Shown: in pieces, positions 62,640 to 64,000 of the stretch
Layout: each line of letters opens with the position of its first letter
Numbering within the stretch: position 1 is the stretch's first letter
Assembly (NCBI RefSeq): GCF_008698235.1
Contig: NZ_PEBH01000010.1
Span: 1-64,000, forward strand
DNA: 64,000 nucleotides
Reading direction: 5' to 3'
From: Bifidobacterium rousetti
GTDB taxonomy: Bacteria; Actinomycetota; Actinomycetes; Actinomycetales; Bifidobacteriaceae
Notes under the pieces: generated by a model
Databases searched by the model: none
What the model was told of the DNA's origin: nothing
The model's input: only the letters and a program-made list of their open reading frames with translations
Translations under genes and position numbers: made by a program

Positions 62640-64000
62640 TTACTGGGCTTCGATGGCGGTGAGGGCGATCGTGTTGATGATGTCCTGCACGAGGGCGCCA
62701 CGGCTCAGGTCGTTGACCGGCTTGTTGAGGCCCTGCAGGATCGGTCCGATCGCCAGCGCGCCGGAGGAGCGCTGCACGGCCTTGTAGCCGATGTTGCCGG
62801 CGCACAGGTCCGGGAACACGAACACGTTGACGTGGCCGGCCACATCGTTGCCCTTGGCCTTGGTGGCGGCCACGGTCGGCGACCATGCGGCGTCGAACTG
62901 GATGGAGCCGACGACCGGCAGATCGGGCGCCTTCTCCTTGAGCAGACGCGTGGCCTCCTCGACGACGTCCACGTCGGGGCCCTTGCCGGAGCCGAGCGTG
63001 GAGTAGGAGAGCATGCCGACCTTCGGGTCGATGCCGAACGCCCTCGCGGTCTCGGCGGACTGCAGGGCGATCTCGGAGAGCTGTTCGGCGTCCGGGTTGA
63101 GGTTGATCGCGCAGTCGGCGAACACGGCCACATGGTCCTTGAAGCACATGAGGAACGAGCCGGAGACCAGCTTCTGGCCGGGCTTGGTCTTGATGACCTG
63201 CAGGGCCGGGCGCACGGTGTTGGCGGTGGAGTTGACCGAGCCGGAGACGAGGCCGTCGGCGTAGCCGAGCACGACGAGCATCGTACCGAAGTAGCTCGCG
63301 TCCTTCAGCTGCCGGCGGGCCTGCTCCTCGGTCATGCCCTTCTTGGCGCGCAGCTCGCACAGCTTGGCGACCATCGGCGTGAGCACGTTCTCGTCGTCGA
63401 TCGCCTGGAAGCGGGCACGGTCGAGGTGGTTCAGGCCCAGCTCCCTGCCGCGGGCGAGGATCGACTCCTTGTCGCCGACGATGATGAGGTTGACGATCTC
63501 GCGCTGGAGCAGGTAGTCGGCCGCCTTGATGATGCGGTCCTCCTGGCCTTCGGGCAGGACGATCGTCTTCTTGTTGGACTTGGCCTTGCCGAGCAGCGAG
63601 AACTGGAAGGCGTACGGGGTGATGGGGAAGTCCACGTCCACGTTGAGCGCGGCGAGCACCTCCTCCGTGGGCACGTTCTTGCGGAACGTCTCCAGGGCGA
63701 CGTCCTTGGTGGACGCGTCGGTGAACTGCACCTGGGGGAGCGCCCACACCGGCAGTCCGTACTTGGCGAGCGTCTCCTTGACGGAGAAGGCGTGGCGCGG
63801 CTCGCAGCCGGTCACGAAGATGCCGAGCACCTTGTTGCCGGCGGCCTCCATGCCCTCGATGGACAGCTTGACGGTTTCGTCGAGCTCGTGCGGCCAGCGG
63901 TCGACGGTCGCGATGGTCAGGAACACGCCGGCCTCGAGGTCGGCGGCCACATTCGCGTTGAACTCGTAGGTGGTCGGGTCGTTGACGTGGGACTTGTCGG
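62640..64000 (-). CDS. pta: Phosphate acetyltransferase, C-terminal part (5' end outside window)
   Basis: The frame is open to the window edge, so about 453 residues of a longer protein are seen. Pta exchanges acetyl between phosphate and coenzyme A, supplying or using acetyl phosphate with AckA. A DRTGG-like/P-loop-derived N-terminal region is followed by the PTA_PTB catalytic domain from about 63620: TIVLPEGQEDRIIKAADYLL, MLVVLGYADGLVSGSVNSTA, and VFVFPDLCAGNIGYKAVQR. It ends AIEAQ. Confidence 0.95.
   Translation of the reverse strand, partial: DKSHVNDPTTYEFNANVAADLEAGVFLTIATVDRWPHELDETVKLSIEGMEAAGNKVLGIFVTGCEPRHAFSVKETLAKYGLPVWALPQVQFTDASTKDVALETFRKNVPTEEVLAALNVDVDFPITPYAFQFSLLGKAKSNKKTIVLPEGQEDRIIKAADYLLQREIVNLIIVGDKESILARGRELGLNHLDRARFQAIDDENVLTPMVAKLCELRAKKGMTEEQARRQLKDASYFGTMLVVLGYADGLVSGSVNSTANTVRPALQVIKTKPGQKLVSGSFLMCFKDHVAVFADCAINLNPDAEQLSEIALQSAETARAFGIDPKVGMLSYSTLGSGKGPDVDVVEEATRLLKEKAPDLPVVGSIQFDAAWSPTVAATKAKGNDVAGHVNVFVFPDLCAGNIGYKAVQRSSGALAIGPILQGLNKPVNDLSRGALVQDIINTIALTAIEAQ

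Overview
The window is chromosomal DNA from a high-GC Gram-positive bacterium, almost certainly a Bifidobacterium. The evidence is the actinobacterial division cluster (ftsZ, sepF, yggT-type gene, divIVA, lspA, rluD, dnaE), a single groEL without groES beside it and under a CIRCE operator, a DUF3027/CspB pair, an ANTAR regulator next to polA, and the pta-ackA pair used by the bifid shunt. The species cannot be settled from the sequence alone.

Layout. 1-4204: end of ftsZ, then sepF, yggT-type, divIVA, lspA and rluD. 4379-11031: a type I restriction-modification locus (hsdM, hsdS, hsdR) with a DUF4160/DUF2442 pair between hsdS and hsdR, sitting between rluD and dnaE. 11060-15640: dnaE and an aldo/keto reductase. 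15798-21072 (minus): a six-gene MoxR/DUF58/VWA operon with every junction overlapping. 21330-31453: ung, a LytR_C protein, a cold-shock gene, groEL, a TPM-domain protein, a two-component system, CspB and DUF3027. 32007-34470: an orphan solute-binding lipoprotein, a GST-like protein and an odd tRNA-Leu. 34661-43181: Nudix hydrolase, ANTAR regulator, polA, NIF3, a second Nudix hydrolase and glgX. 43424-45473: tRNA-Leu(GAG), SIMPL protein, YbaK-like deacylase and a DinJ/YafQ-type toxin-antitoxin pair.

46143-56161 is an accreted genomic island at the 3' end of tRNA-Pro(TGG). Four copies of the last 35 bases of the tRNA region (one in the intact tRNA) split it into three segments with no integrase left. 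Cargo includes an MFS exporter with a divergent LysR regulator, an intact and a broken Abi/HEPN gene, a two-TM protein with a degenerate Nudix-like domain, a low-GC pair (zinc-ribbon/TPR/CFI-box protein plus SPFH/zinc-ribbon protein), and two copies of a frameshifted holin-like remnant. 56282-64000 returns to core genes: a polytopic membrane protein, a PP2C-like protein, a membrane-anchored protein, aroA, ackA and the 3' part of pta.

Cross-cutting observations: (i) three long hairpins (15656, 21107, 62533) whose arms differ in sequence but stay complementary, while the ends of their loop are conserved; (ii) six genes with a TANNNT box 6-7 bases before the start codon, suggesting leaderless transcripts; (iii) a double-hairpin repeat behind several genes; (iv) a tRNA-Leu(CAA) that has no long variable arm. 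Items i and iv and the low-GC SPFH pair are the best candidates for something not yet described.
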